From Molossus alvarezi (Eukaryota > Chordata > Mammalia > Chiroptera > Molossidae), in assembly GCA_037176705.1 (NCBI GenBank), contig CM073890.1:98756591-98820590 (forward strand): 64,000 nucleotides of DNA, in the 5' to 3' direction. The position numbers and the translations under genes are program-made. Below the pieces are notes generated by a model. The model ran no database searches. It was not told the DNA's origin and saw nothing but the letters and a program-made list of their open reading frames with translations. This document shows positions 1 to 11,641 of the stretch, piece after piece. The first letter of the stretch is position 1. Every line of letters begins with the position of its first letter.

Positions 1-2100
1 AAAATTTGGTTTGGGTATAGATGGCAATGTTTTATCATGATATAAACTATGGAACTATAGTTTTTCATGCATGAATAAATATTATTTTGGTGGAAAGCTT
101 TCAGTTCAATTCAAAAATCTTTTATTTTTAAAACAACCTCTAAGCAGTTGCTTACCAATTGATTCCCAGCTCTTTTAACTGAGTATGAAGTACTTTTTGC
201 CTACACAAATAAATCATACCAACAATTTAAGATGAATTGTTATAGTATTTGAGATTTTCTCTAAGACTAATTTAATTTTAGAGCTAACATTTTACAATTA
301 CTAAAATAGTGATCAATCACAATAATTAGTCAATATCATTAAAATTATTGAACCGAATTATAAAGTAGACAAGCCACTGAAACTAACAATAACATTTGTT
401 AGGAGGTGAAGTACAAATTGTCTTTTTGATTGAAACTACTGCAAGATAAAGAAAAGGATTTCCAGATCATATTCCAAATAGAATTATATAACCAAAACGA
501 ATTCTTGGCATATATAAAAGTGCTTCCAGACCGAGGTGCATGTATAGACCTTTATATGTAGAACCTATTTGGTTTATGGGGAAAGTTGGCATATTCTCCT
601 GACAAACCTTTTAGAGTCTATTAAATTACCAGCTATATAGAAGGCTTTTAACAAGATAGCTAAATTTCTAATTGGTAACCTTAACACTTGGGGGGGGGAA
701 ATGAATTCAGTACTGCAAATAAAAGGAATTAATTGTTCTTTCCACCCGCAAAATTTTATGTTATGCTTTCAAATCTATGCTGCCTCCTGTCTGAAATACT
801 TATCTAGAACTGCTCTTTTGTGTTCATTGTTTTTCCAATTGCCTAGGTGATCTCAGAAACCAATCGGGATTTAAAGCATCATAAATAATGACAGATTGAT
901 GTGCTTACTAAAGCAAAGATAACTTACATTTACAACACTAGTTATAAATAATAATAGGAAATCAAAGAAAAAATTGCCTGGAAAACTCGCTTTTATCAGG
1001 TGAACCTTCTGGAAATTCTCAGACCAAATTATTCTGCAAAACCAAAGCCAATATCCAAGCCTGTTTGTAAAAATCACCCATTCAAAATGCTACTCTTTGT
1101 CCTTCTCACTTAAAATTTTAAATGGTCGCTTGTCCCCTTTCATGTTTTCGCTGGATTTTCGTGCTTTACATTGTTACTGCAGCTCCAAAACCTCCCGCGT
1201 GGCAGAGGCTCGGCCGCCCCGGGACGGCAGCGAACACGGGTGAATTCAGTGCCTTTGGTAGCAGGAGCATGAATAATATTTGGAGATCTAGCACACCTTA
1301 GTGGAAACAATTATAACTACAACGGCTCTGAAGACATTTAAATTTTAAATTCCATTGTTTCAGTGAAATCCCATTTCACCTAAATAGAGGGACTCTGTTC
1401 AGGGTTTTTTGGTTTTGTAGTTTTGTTTTGTTTTGTTTTTTTCTTAACTTGATGTGTTTCTTCCCCAGACTCCTCAAAGATGAGAAGATACATTTGATTA
1501 TGAATTTCCAAAGGCAGAAATCATAGTTTATTTTCAGAATATCCATAAATTTCTGTACAATCCCCCCTGAAGCCATCAAATTAAAGGCAATTCCGTTTTA
1601 TTTGCCATTGTGGTCAAATGTAAAGTGTCAGACTGTTGTTTTTTCCCTTAAATGATTGCTGTTTTTGACTAGCAAAGGCTTGTCAGGTCAGCTCTTGGGA
1701 TGCCTCAGAGGCTTGGTTTCAAATAGGTGGTACAAGTTTCCCCATGAATGGTTGACTCCCTTCACTTAGACTACTAAAAGGTCATCAAGAAAAAGAGAGA
1801 AGACATAAACACTCATTCTACTGTCTAGGCACTATCAACAGCTTTTCATTTTCTCTCCTGTTCCATCACCCTCCACTTACGGCTGAGACAGGTAAAGAAT
1901 TCAAAAATAAGTACAAAACAGTCATTCCAAAACATGAAGAAAATTAGCCCTGCTTGTGTGTACATCTATGCATACATATGTGTCCAGAAATCAGAGTACA
2001 ATATTTATGGAGCCACAGGTAAAATACACTCGTTTATTGTCTGGGCACCTCAACTCTCTGCTATATGACTGGAAGCTGGGAAGGAAGGAAGCAACACTGG
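1..2100. other. AT-rich sequence, nothing recognised
   Basis: I see no gene, RNA or repeat that I can name. A G9 run sits near 691-699, a small GC-rich patch with several CpGs lies at 1190-1250, and a TTTTG-type simple repeat at 1415-1440. Reading frames are short and carry no recognisable motif. Confidence 0.5.
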
Positions 2101-2109
2101 TCAACAATT

Positions 2110-2840
2110 AGATATTCCGGAGCAGGGGACTTCCAAGTAGCTAAATAAGCAGCTCAACAAATGCTCCCCCCAAAAAGCAATGATAAAGCTAAAGAACTTT
2201 GTCAGAAAACAACTACTTCAAGACTCCAGAAATTGACCAAAGGCATACAACAAATGGGGACGCATTAATTCAAGAGAAACCTCCAGAAAGCACTGTCGGT
2301 GCCTATTTCATTTTGTCTGGGGCTGTTCCCTTGCCCAGGGCCCCCCAGCTTTGTTGGCACCACCCAAGGCCAGCACAGCTTCACTGCTGTGGGCACATCC
2401 CTTGTTTGGGGGCAGAACACAGACCACCTGCGGGCATCCCCCAAACAGGAGCAACCGCTGTGGCAAACAGACAGGGCAGGCCTGACAGGGCGGTCCTGAG
2501 GCTGCAGTCCTGCAGGCAGCTCGGTAGAAAAGTCTCCAGAAGATCGGAGAATGAGGCCACCACAGTCTCACAATCTCTCCGTAGGTCCTCACAAGTCTCG
2601 GGAAATGCGCGGGCCCCAGGGGCTGTGCCGGTGCCGAGGAGACCGGAGGGCCTGGCTCGTCCCTGGCAGACGGCGATGCCTTGCGTGGGCTCAGGAGAGA
2701 GGGAGGAAGGCTGGAAGGAAGCAGACTGGTAAAACTGCCTGACTTTTGAGTATGTTCTGAAACATACAGGCAGTCGAATAGGAAAAGAGTAGGAGTCTTA
2801 CTGGGTCTAGGTGTCTGAGCACAATTTCTGACCTGGCGGA
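2110..2840 (+). other. GC-rich block of unknown origin, possibly an old L1 5' end
   Basis: Base composition changes sharply here: 2290-2740 is GC-rich inside AT-rich surroundings. The left part (2170-2290, around 'aactttgtcagaaaacaac') has the feel of an L1 5' UTR, but I cannot prove it. A frame of 177 codons is open at 2199-2732. Its composition (rich in Arg, Pro, Ser, Gln) and lack of any family motif suggest it is open by chance because GC-rich sequence has few stops. A consensus search against bat repeats would settle it. Confidence 0.3.
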
Positions 2841-2918
2841 GAGACCACTAGGCTATCCTGTCACAGGGTGACCCCTGAGAGGCCAGGCTTATACAGGTAA
2901 ACAAGAGTGTGTGTTTAT

Positions 2919-3178
2919 GCCCTGGTCGGTTTGGCACACACCGCAATGGCCTGTGTACCAAAGAGTCTTGGGGCTCGATGCCAGTCAAGGGCACATACCT
3001 CGGCTGCAGTTCAGTCCCCAACCCTGGTGGAAGTTCTCTTGCAGGAGGCAGCCAGTCGATGTGAGAGAGACACATCGACGTTTCTCTTTCTCCCTCCCTC
3101 TCTCTCTCTCTCTTTCTCTCTCTCCCTCTCTGTCTGAAAATAAATGGAAAAATATCCTCAGGTGAGGATTTAAAAAAA
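2919..3178 (+). mobile_element. VES SINE, long class (hairpin tail)
   Basis: tRNA-like head starting GCCCTGGTCGGTTTGGC, then the 'cacatacctcggctgcagtt' segment, a CT-rich middle, and a tail with the palindrome TCCTCAGGTGAGGA at 3155-3168 just before the A-run. No clear target duplication. First of four SINEs within 1.4 kb. Confidence 0.85.
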
Positions 3179-3244
3179 GAATGTTGACTTATTTTTTCTA
3201 AAAAAATCTTCATTCTTAGCCTTTTGATAAAGAAAAAAGAAAAT

Positions 3245-3461
3245 GGTCTGGCCAGTGTGGCTCAGTGATTGAGCATCAACCCACGCACCAAGAGGTTGCT
3301 GGTTCGATTCCCACTCAGGGCACATGCCCAGGTTGTGGGCCCGATCCCCAGTGGGGGGCATGCAGGAGGCAGTCGATAGATGTTCTCTCTCATCAATGTT
3401 TCTATCTCTTTCTTTCTCTCCCTTCCTCTCTCTCTAAAATCAATAAAGGAAAAAAAATTAA
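3245..3461 (+). mobile_element. VES SINE, short class (AATCAATAAA tail)
   Basis: Head 'ggtctggccagtgtggctc', box-B-like GGTTCGATTCCC, then 'gggcacatgcccaggttgtg', a CT-rich middle and the tail 'aaaatcaataaagg'. This class lacks the TCCTCGGGTGAGGA hairpin of the long class. The A-rich tail runs into a TA microsatellite. Confidence 0.85.
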
Positions 3462-3488
3462 ATATATATATATATATATATATATATT
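3462..3488. repeat. (TA)n microsatellite
   Basis: TA dinucleotides grown from the A-rich tail of the SINE to the left, ending exactly where the next SINE begins. Confidence 0.9.
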
Positions 3489-3734
3489 GCCCTGGCCAGT
3501 TTTGCTCAGTGGTTAAAGCGTCAGCCTGCAGACCAGAGAGTCCCAGGTTCAGTTCCCACTAAGGGCACGCACCTCGGTTGCAGTTTGTCCCCAGCCCCGG
3601 TTGCGGTCATGTGGGTGGCAACCAGTCAATGTGTCTCTCTCACATGGATGTTTCTCTCTTTCTTCCCTCCTCTTTCTCCCTCTCGCTCTATCTGAAGATA
3701 AATGCAAAAATGTCCTTGGGCAAGGATAAAAAAA
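3489..3734 (+). mobile_element. VES SINE, long class
   Basis: Head GCCCTGGCCAGTTTTGCTCAG, box-B-like segment, 'acctcggttgcagtttgtcc', CT-rich middle. The tail hairpin at 3713-3726 reads TCCTTGGGCAAGGA: both stem strands differ from the usual TCCTC/GAGGA yet still pair, a compensated change. Confidence 0.9.
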
Positions 3735-3800
3735 TATGTATGTATGTATGTGTATATATACATACATATGTATGTATGTATATATATACATATATATTTT
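3735..3800. repeat. (TATG)n / (TA)n microsatellite
   Basis: Irregular TATG, TACA and TA repeats following the A-tail of the SINE at 3489-3734. Confidence 0.85.
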
Positions 3801-3996
3801 TTAAAGAAAATGAATGACGATTGCTACTATATTTGGGAACTCAAAGAACAAGAATGGTAACTTACAGACAGAAGAGAGATTAGAGAAGCCAACATACGAT
3901 CTTCCCAAAAGTGTGGCTATTTCATTTAGACATAAACAATACCACCTTTTTTCATTTGTCCTTGGTGGCAACCCTGCCTTTAAGAGCGGTACCATA

Positions 3997-4248
3997 GCCC
4001 TGGCCGGTTTGGCTCAGCGGTTAGAGCATCCGCTTGGGGTCCGGAGAGACCGGGTTTGGTTCCCGCTAAGGGCATGTACCTCGGTTGCAGTTTGTCCCCG
4101 GCCCTGGTTGGTCGTGCAGGTGGCAGCCACTCGATGTGTCCCTTTCACATCGATGTTTCCCTCTCTCTCTCTTCCTCTCTCTCCCTCCCACTCTATCTGT
4201 ACAAAAAATGGAAAAATGTTCTCAGGTGAGGATAAAAAAAAAAAAAAA
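3997..4248 (+). mobile_element. VES SINE, long class, with perfect target duplication
   Basis: A full copy from GCCCTGGCCGGTTTGGCTC to an A-run of about 17. The target duplication AAGAGCGGTACCATA is perfect at 3982-3996 and 4249-4263, so this is a fairly young insertion. Tail hairpin at 4219-4232 (TTCTCAGGTGAGGA). Confidence 0.95.
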
Positions 4249-4263
4249 AAGAGCGGTACCATA

Positions 4264-5025
4264 ACTGGATTTCATAATGAATAAACCTAAACCCCAAAAA
4301 CCTAACTTAGTTTTTTTAAATTCAATCAACTTCCATTTATATGACAATCTTCTCACTTCTAAATTATTTCTGAAAGTAAGAAGAGACTCAGAAGCAAAGA
4401 GCCTTGCTTGTGTGGGGACCCAAATTAAAGATGTCACTACCACTACCTTCGATATTTCATCCCGAACCATTTCCTCCGCTCCCCTCAGAGGCACACGCTC
4501 TCAAGCAATCCTATTAATGGTGTCCAGAGGCTTTTACAACTACAGTGTGCTATAATATGATTTTAAAAGGGTGAGAGATATGCCATTCTTTTGTAAGATA
4601 AAAGAAAGAAGGTTATGAAAGAAGGTAAAGAAAGAGACCTGGGAAGCCTCAGAGGTTCTGAGGAAGGTGAATTTCAGAAGTGTGCCTATGGAAGTTGTGG
4701 ATACAAAAATCAATTTCCTGATAATGATCCATGACGACGTGTCCTCTAGAAAACCTTCCCGGTCTCCAGCAGTATGTGTGTTTCAGTGTGAAGATGACTA
4801 CATTTGGAGACTGCAGATATGAAGACTGGTGTCTTATTTTACTAACTTTATATTTAGCTCACATGGAGATTTTTTACATTCTCACCCTAGAGATGAAGAG
4901 CTAAATGGTAGCAAATATTAAATTCATGTTTTAAAATGTATAACTGATGCAAACAAATTAGTGCAGAATTGCTGTGTAATACACTTTAAAGTCAGTAACT
5001 ACACAGCTTTTTTCAAAATCTAGGA
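4264..5025. other. No recognised feature
   Basis: Mixed-composition single-copy-looking sequence with only short open frames and no motif I know. Confidence 0.4.
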
Positions 5026-5239
5026 CCGTTTCTCAACATCGGCACTACGGAAATTGTAGCCAATAAAAATCTGTGTTGGGACCTGTGAATTGTAGAATGC
5101 GGAGCATCATCCTTGACCTCTACCCACTAGATGCCACGAGCAGCCCACTCCCACCCAGCCCACTGTGACAATCAGAAATATCTCCAGACATCGCCAAGTG
5201 TCCCCGACAGGTAAAAGCACCTCCAGATGAGAACCACTT
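5026..5239 (-). mobile_element. MER5A-type hAT-Charlie DNA transposon relic
   Basis: Read on the minus strand, the ends are AGTGGTTCTCATC-like and GTTGAGAAACGGTCC-like, and the middle contains 'catctagtgggtagagg', a signature of MER5A. Flanks tctaggac and tccaggat could be a decayed 8-bp target duplication. An ancient non-autonomous element shared by placental mammals. Confidence 0.7.
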
Positions 5240-5290
5240 TCCAGGATCTTATGGAGTGTCGGTGTTTGTTTTTGTTGTTAACCATAACCT

Positions 5291-5833
5291 GATTTTTTGA
5301 GATATAATTGACATTATATTCGTTTCAGGTATAAAACACAATGACTCAGCGTTTGTATATATTGTGAAATGATTCGCACACTGAGTCTCGTTAACATCCA
5401 TCGCTACACATAGCTATAATTATTTTTCTTGTGATGAGGACTTTTGAGATTTACTCTCTTAACAGTGTTTAAATATACAACACAGAAGTGTTAACTATAG
5501 TCGCCATGCTGCGCATTAAATCCCCTGGACTTATTTATTTTATATTTGGAAGTTGGAAAGTTTTATTCACCTTCCCCCACAACTGCTGCTCCCTCACCTC
5601 CGGCGACCACTAATCTGTTCTTTGTGTTGAAGTTCAGTTTTTTTGTTTTTTGTTTTTGATTTCTAGATTTCACATATAAGTGAGATTATACAGTGCTTGA
5701 CTTTTTCAGTCTGACTTATTTCACTTTGTATAATGCCTTCAAGGTCCATTCATATTGTCCCAAATGGTAAGATTTCTTTCTTTTTTTTATGGCCAAGTAG
5801 TATTTTCTTGTGTGTATATGTATATATACATAT
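5291..5833 (-). mobile_element. Old L1 3' region (L1MA/L1MB-like), left part
   Basis: Plus-strand reading starts TTTTTTGAGATATAATTGAC and continues through 'gttaacatccatcgctacac' and 'cacatataagtgagattata', the minus-strand image of the 3' UTR of ancestral placental L1s. It resumes at 6722 after being split by a younger L1. Confidence 0.8.
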
Positions 5834-5846
5834 ATATCACATTTTT

Positions 5847-6708
5847 TATTAATTTATTTATTTTTGTTACAGATGGTTCTCTTTTTTCCCCATTGACACC
5901 CTCTTCCTGATCCCCCTCCCCCAACCTAGTCTTCTATGTCCGTTGGTTACGCATACATGCATATAAGTTCTGTGGTCTATATCTTCCCTCCGCCATCCCC
6001 CTCTTCTGAGGTTTGTCAGTCTCTACCTGACATGCATGTCTCCGGGCCCATTCTGTACATCAGGTTTTTTTATTCATTATTTTCTTCAAATAAGTAAGAT
6101 GATGTGGTATTTGTCTTTCTCTGATTGGCTTATTTCACTTAGCATAATATTCTCTAGGTCCCTCCATGTAGTCTCAAATGATGAGAGATCTCTCTTTCTT
6201 ACTGCATAGTACTCCATTGTGTATATGTACCACGGCTTTTTATCCACTCATCTACTGATGGACACTTGCGCTGTTTCCAGCTCTTAATTGTAAATAGTGC
6301 TGCTATGAACATAGGGGTACATATATTCTTTCTGATTGGTGTTTCAGGCTTCTTAGGATATATTCCTAGGAGTGAAATCACTGGGTCAAATTGCAGTTCA
6401 ATTTTTAATTTTTTCAGGAAACACCATAGTGTTTTCCACAGTGGCTGCACCAGTCTGCATTCCACCAGCGGTGTATATACTAGAGTCCCCTTTTCTCCAC
6501 ACCCTCGCCAGCACTTGTTTGATGATTTTTTGATGGCGGTCATTCTGGCAGGTGTGAGGTGATACCTCATAGTCGTTTTAATTTGCATCTCTCTGATGAT
6601 TAGTAACATTGAGCATTTTTTTATATGTCTCTTGGCCATTTGTATGTCCTCTTTGGAGAAGTGTCTGTTTGGTCCGCTGCCCATTTTTTAATTGGATTCT
6701 TTGTCTTT
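5847..6708 (-). mobile_element. Younger L1, 5'-truncated, inserted into the old L1
   Basis: The poly(T) start (minus-strand poly(A)) is followed by the 3' UTR and about 500 bp of the ORF2 C-terminal region. The frame at 6199-6684 (161 codons) reads the cysteine-rich L1 ORF2 end, e.g. [14 protein letters not shown] and [15 protein letters not shown]. Target duplication atatcacattttt (5834-5846) and atattacattttt (6709-6721), 12 of 13 matching. Confidence 0.88.
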
Positions 6709-6721
6709 ATATTACATTTTT

Positions 6722-6838
6722 AATCTATTCATCCATCAGCAGACACTTGGGTTACTTTCATGTCTTGGCTATTGTAAATAATGCTACAATGAACATGGAG
6801 GTAAATATAGTTAGTGTTTTCATGTCTTTTCTATTTTA
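6722..6838 (-). mobile_element. Old L1, right part
   Basis: Continues the L1 piece that ends at 5833 ('aatctattcatccatcagca', 'taatgctacaatgaacatgg'), confirming that the younger L1 split one older element. Confidence 0.75.
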
Positions 6839-6909
6839 TTTTTTTAATTTATCTTTATTGTTGAAAGAATTACAGATGTTCTCCTCCCCCTCCTCCCCTC
6901 CACTCATTG
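6839..6909 (-). mobile_element. Very short L1 3' end (about 70 bp)
   Basis: A 5'-truncated L1 reduced to its poly(A) and a few dozen bases of 3' UTR ('atctttattgttgaaagaat'). Flanked by tcttttctatttta (6825-6838) and tctttcctatttta (6910-6923), 13 of 14 matching. Third layer of this L1 nest. Confidence 0.75.
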
Positions 6910-6923
6910 TCTTTCCTATTTTA

Positions 6924-7399
6924 TGATAGGCTCCTTCAAATTAAAAGAAAACAGCAAGTAGATCATTTGATCAAAATTGTCTTGTTTGAAACCATGTCTC
7001 ACAGGAAGCTCTAAATAGAAGAAGAAAGAAAATTATTCTGAGTTTGTTGCTTTATAAAAATTATGTTACTCTAATCATATACTAGCTCTATGTATCTATC
7101 CCATAATAATGTTTTATTCTTTCCTTTCATTGAATAATGGACACACTTACCCTTCTGTTCTCTTTTTGTTCCAATGGAAAAAGTTAATTTTTTGCTGGAG
7201 ACAGGAAAGCAGCAAAGTCTCCAACACCTGCAATTAGTTCCAAGAAGTCTATTCTGATCCATCAAATTCTGTTCTCAGAAGCCATATAAAAACCACAGGA
7301 ATGTTGACATTTATGTCTACTCATTAAGTTAACCATTTCCTAATTGTAAAAAGAGGATACCTCAACTGTCCACTTAAATAATTAAAGACACCTCAAGTA
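6924..7399. other. No recognised feature
   Basis: AT-rich sequence between two L1 insertions; no motif recognised. Confidence 0.4.
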
Positions 7400-10261
7400 G
7401 CTGCACTTTTTTAAAACTTTTTTCTTTATTTTTATTGTTGACACTATTATAGATGTCACCATCCCCCACTCCTTTGCCTGCCTCCATCCAGTCCCTGCCC
7501 CCCTTCCCTCTGGCCACCACCACGTGCTGTCTCTGTCTATGGGTTATGCATATATGTTCTTTAGCTAATCCCTTCGCCCTCTTTTATCCAGTCCTCCCTC
7601 CCACCTCCCACCTCCCCTCTGCCAGCTGCCAGTCTGTTCCATGTTTCCATGCCTCTGTTTCTATTTGGTTCATCAGTTTGTTTTGTTCATTATTTTTTAC
7701 ATATAAGTGAAATCATATGACATTTGTCTTTCTCTGACTGGCACATTTCACTTTGCATAATAATCTCCAGGTCCATCCATGCTGTCACAAAAGGTAAGAT
7801 TCCTTTTTTACAACTGCATAGTATTCTATTGTGTAAATGTACCACAGCTTTTTTATCCAGTCATCTTTGAACACAGGAATGCATATATTCTCTCAAATTG
7901 GTGTTTCTGGCTTCTTAGGATATATTCCCAGAAGTGGGATCACTGGATCAAAAGGCAGTTTCACTTTCAATTTTTTGAGGAAACTCTGTACCATTTCCCA
8001 CAGTACCTACACCAGTCTGCTTTCTCACCAGCAATGTACTAGGGTTCCCTTTTCTCCACATCCTCGCCAGCTCTCGTTTGTTGATTTATTAATGGTAGCC
8101 ATTCTGATAGGTGGGAGGTGATTCTTATTGTGGTTTTAATTTGCATCTCTCTGAAGATTAGTGACATTGAGTATTTTTTCATATGTCTGTTGGTCAACTG
8201 TAGTTCCTCTTTGGAGAAGTGTCTATTCAGGTCCCTTGCCCATTTTTTAATTAGACTGTCTTCCTGGTGTTGAGTGGTAAAAGTTCCTTATATATTTTGG
8301 AAATTAACTTCTTATTAGATATATCATTGACAAATATGTTCTCCTATACAGCAGGTTCTCTTTCATTTTATTGATGGTTTCTTTTGCTGTGCAGAAGCTT
8401 TTTAGTTTGATGTTGTCCCATCTTTTGGGTTTTTGTTTTTTTGGGTTTTTTTTTTCTTTATTTCCCTTGCCCATGGAAACATATCACCAAAAATATTACT
8501 ACAAGAGATGTCTGAGATTTTACTGCCTATGTTTTCTTCTAGGATTTTTATGGTTTCATGACTTACATTTAAGTCTTTTGTCCATTTGAGTTTATTCTTG
8601 TGCATGGTGTAAGTTAGTGGTATAGTCTCATTTTTTGTATGTACTTGTCCAATTTTCTCAACATTATTTTTTGAAGAGACTGTCTTTACCCCATTGTATG
8701 TTCTTGCCTCCTTTGTCAAATATAATTAACCACAGTGGTATGAGTTGATTTCTGAGTTCTCTGTTCTGTTCCACTGATCTGTATGCCTGTTCTTATGCCA
8801 GTGTACTACCAGAATGTTTTGATTACAATGGCCTTGTATCAAATATTGTGATACTTCCAATTTTGTTCTTCTTTCTCAAGATTGCTGAGGCTATTCGGGG
8901 TCTTTTTTTTTTTTTTGGTTCCATATTAATTTTTGGAATATTGGCTCTAAATCTGTGAAATATGCCATTGGTATTTTCATAGAAATTACATTGAATCTAT
9001 ACATTGCTTTGGGTAGTATGGACATTTTAATTATGTTAATTTTTCAAATCCATGAATGCGGTATGTGCTTCCACTTATTTTTATTCAAAATACAGCTCTT
9101 TTACCTCTTTGGTTAAATGTATTCCTAGGTACCATATTTTTTTGTTATGATTACAATAGTACATGCAATTGTTTTCTTAGTTTCTCTCTCTGATAATTCA
9201 TTATTGGTGTATAGAAATACCACTGATTTCTGAATATTAATTTTACATCCTGCTACTCTGCCAAATTTATTTATTAGGTCTAGTAGATTTTTGGTGGAGT
9301 CTTTAGGGTTTTCTATGTACAATATCATGTCATCTATAAATAATGACAGTTTTACTTCTTGCTTTCCAATTTGGATGCCTTTTATTTATTCTTCTTGTCT
9401 GATTGCTGTGGCTAGGACTTCTAGTACTATGTTGAATAAGAGTGGCGAAAGCAGACATCCCTGTCTTGTTCCTGATCTTAAGGAAATACTTTTATTTTTT
9501 TCCCATTGAGTATGATGTGAGTTTATTATATATGGCCTTTATTACATTGAGGTATGTTTTCTCTATTCCCACTTTGCTGAGAGATTTTATGATAGATGGG
9601 TGCTGGATTTTATCAAATGCTTTTTCCACATCTATTGTTATGATCATGTGGTTTTTATCCTTCATTTTGTTTATGTCGTGTATCATATTTATTGATTTGC
9701 AGATATTGTACCAACCTTGCATCCCTGGAATAAATTCCACTTGATCATGGTATATGATCTTTTCAATGTATTGCTGAATCTAGTTTGCTAATATTTTGTT
9801 GGTTTTAGCATCTATATCATCAAGAATATTAGCCTATAATTTTCTTTCTTTGTAGTGTCTTAATTTGGTTTCGGAATTAAGATAATGCTTGCCTAATTAA
9901 ATGAGCTTGGAAGTTTTCCCTCCTCTTGAATTTTTTGGAATAGTTTGAGAAGGATAGGTGTTAGTTCTTTGAATGTTTGGTAAAATTAACCTGTGAGGTC
10001 ACCTGGTCTAAGACATTTATTTGTGGGAGTAAATTTTATTACTGCTTCAATTTCACTACTTGTAATCTGTCTATTCAAATTCTCTGATTCTTCCTGATTC
10101 CATTTTCAAAGATTGTATGTTTCTAAAAATTTATCCATTTCTTCCAGATTATCCAACTTGTTGGCATATAGTTGTTCATAATATTTTCTTACAACCCTTT
10201 GTATTTCTTTGGTGTCAGTTGTTACTTGTCCTCTTTCATTTTTTATTGTATTTATTTGGGT

Positions 10262-10263
<2 letters not shown>

Positions 10264-10311
<48 letters not shown>
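10264..10311. repeat. (GT)n microsatellite inside L1 ORF2
   Basis: About 24 GT units within the minus-strand L1 ORF2, between the endonuclease and RT regions. The Cys-Val runs it encodes are an artefact of the repeat. Confidence 0.95.
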
Positions 10312-10315
<4 letters not shown>

Positions 10316-11399
10316 ATGAGTCTGGTTACAGGTTTGTTAATCTTGTTTATCTTTTCAAAGAACTAGCTCTTGATATTGCTGATTTTTTTTTTTAGACTCT
10401 TGTTTATTTCTGCTCTGATCTTTCTACTTCTACTCACTTCCTTCTACTCACTTGAGGCTTTGTTTATTGTTCTTTTTCTAGTTCTTTTAATTGTAAAGTT
10501 AGATTGTTCATTTGAGATTTTTCTTGTTTCCTGAGGTAGGCCTGTAATGCTATGAATTTTTCTCTTAGGACTGCTTTTATTGTGTCCCATAGATTTGTAT
10601 TCTCATTTTCATTTGTTGCAAGGTAACTTTTGATTTTTTTCTTTGATCTCATTGTTAACCCATTCATTGTTATTTAGCCTCCTTGACTTTGTGTGTTTTT
10701 CAGCTTTTACCATGGTTATATTCTAGTTTCATACCATTGTGGTAAGAGAAGATGCTTGATATGATTTCAATCTTCTTAAATTTATTGAGCCTTTTTCTGT
10801 GTTTGAACATGTGGTTTGTCCAAAAAGATGTTCCCTGTATGCTTGAAAAGAATGTATATTCTACTGTTTTTGGGTGAAATGTTCTGAAGACATAAATTAA
10901 ATCATTCTGATCTAGGATGTCACTTAAGGCCACTCTTTCCTTGATGATTTTCTGTCTGGAGATCTATCCATTAATGTCAAGGGATTGTTAAAATCCACTA
11001 CTATTACTGTATTACTGCCAATCTCTACCTTTATGTCCATCAAAATTTGCTTACATATTTAGACGCTTCTATATGGGGTGCATAAATATTTACAAGAGTT
11101 ATATCCTCTTGTTGAATTGCTCCTTCTATCATTATGGAGTGTCCTTTGTGTCTTACTACAGCCTTTGTTTTAAAGCCTATTTTGTCAGATATAAGTATTG
11201 CTACCCCAGCTTTTTGTTCACTTTCATTTGCATGAAATATCTTTATCTATCTCTCTACTTTTAGTCTGTGTGTATCTTTTGTTCTGAGGTGGGTCTCTTG
11301 TAGACAGAATATATATGGGTCTTGTTTCCTTATCCATTCAGCTACACTACATCTTTTGATTGGAGCATTTAAGCCATTTAAATTTAAAGTGATTGCTGA

Positions 11400-11641
11400 G
11401 CCCTGGCCAGTTTGGCTCAGCGGTTAGAGCGTTGGCTTGCAGTCCAGAGAGACCCAGGTTCGGTTCCCGCTAAGGGCATGTACCTCAGTTGCAGTTTGTC
11501 CCTGGCCCTCATTGGGTTGTGCAAGAGGCAGCCACTCGATGTGTCCCTTCACGTCAATGTTTCTCTTTCTCTCTTCCTCTCTCCCTCCCACTCTAGCTGA
11601 AGAAAAATGGAAAAATGTCCTCGGGTGAAGATAAAAAAAAA
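11400..11641 (+). mobile_element. VES SINE, long class, in the first codons of L1 ORF2
   Basis: Full copy from GCCCTGGCCAGTTTGGCTC to the A-run. Target duplication aaagtgattgctga (11386-11399) and aaagtgattactga (11642-11655), 13 of 14. The target is the start of ORF2 of the L1 around it. Tail hairpin imperfect here (TCCTCGGGTGAAGA). Confidence 0.93.

Noticed and set aside
2199..2732. 177-codon open frame as a gene
   Set aside because: No family motif; the frame is explained by GC-rich sequence with few stops, and the upstream part looks repeat-like.
3462..3800. AT-rich palindromes as an origin or recombination site
   Set aside because: Simple TA/TATG microsatellites grown from SINE tails explain them.
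3997..4070. tRNA gene in the VES head
   Set aside because: A- and B-box-like motifs are present because the SINE comes from a tRNA; there is no cloverleaf or acceptor stem of a working tRNA.
2919..4248. CRISPR-like array of regularly spaced repeats
   Set aside because: The repeats are 200-260 bp SINEs with their own target duplications, in a mammalian genome.
10117..10395. Frame with a long Cys-Val repeat
   Set aside because: Produced by the (GT)n microsatellite inside L1 ORF2 on the other strand.
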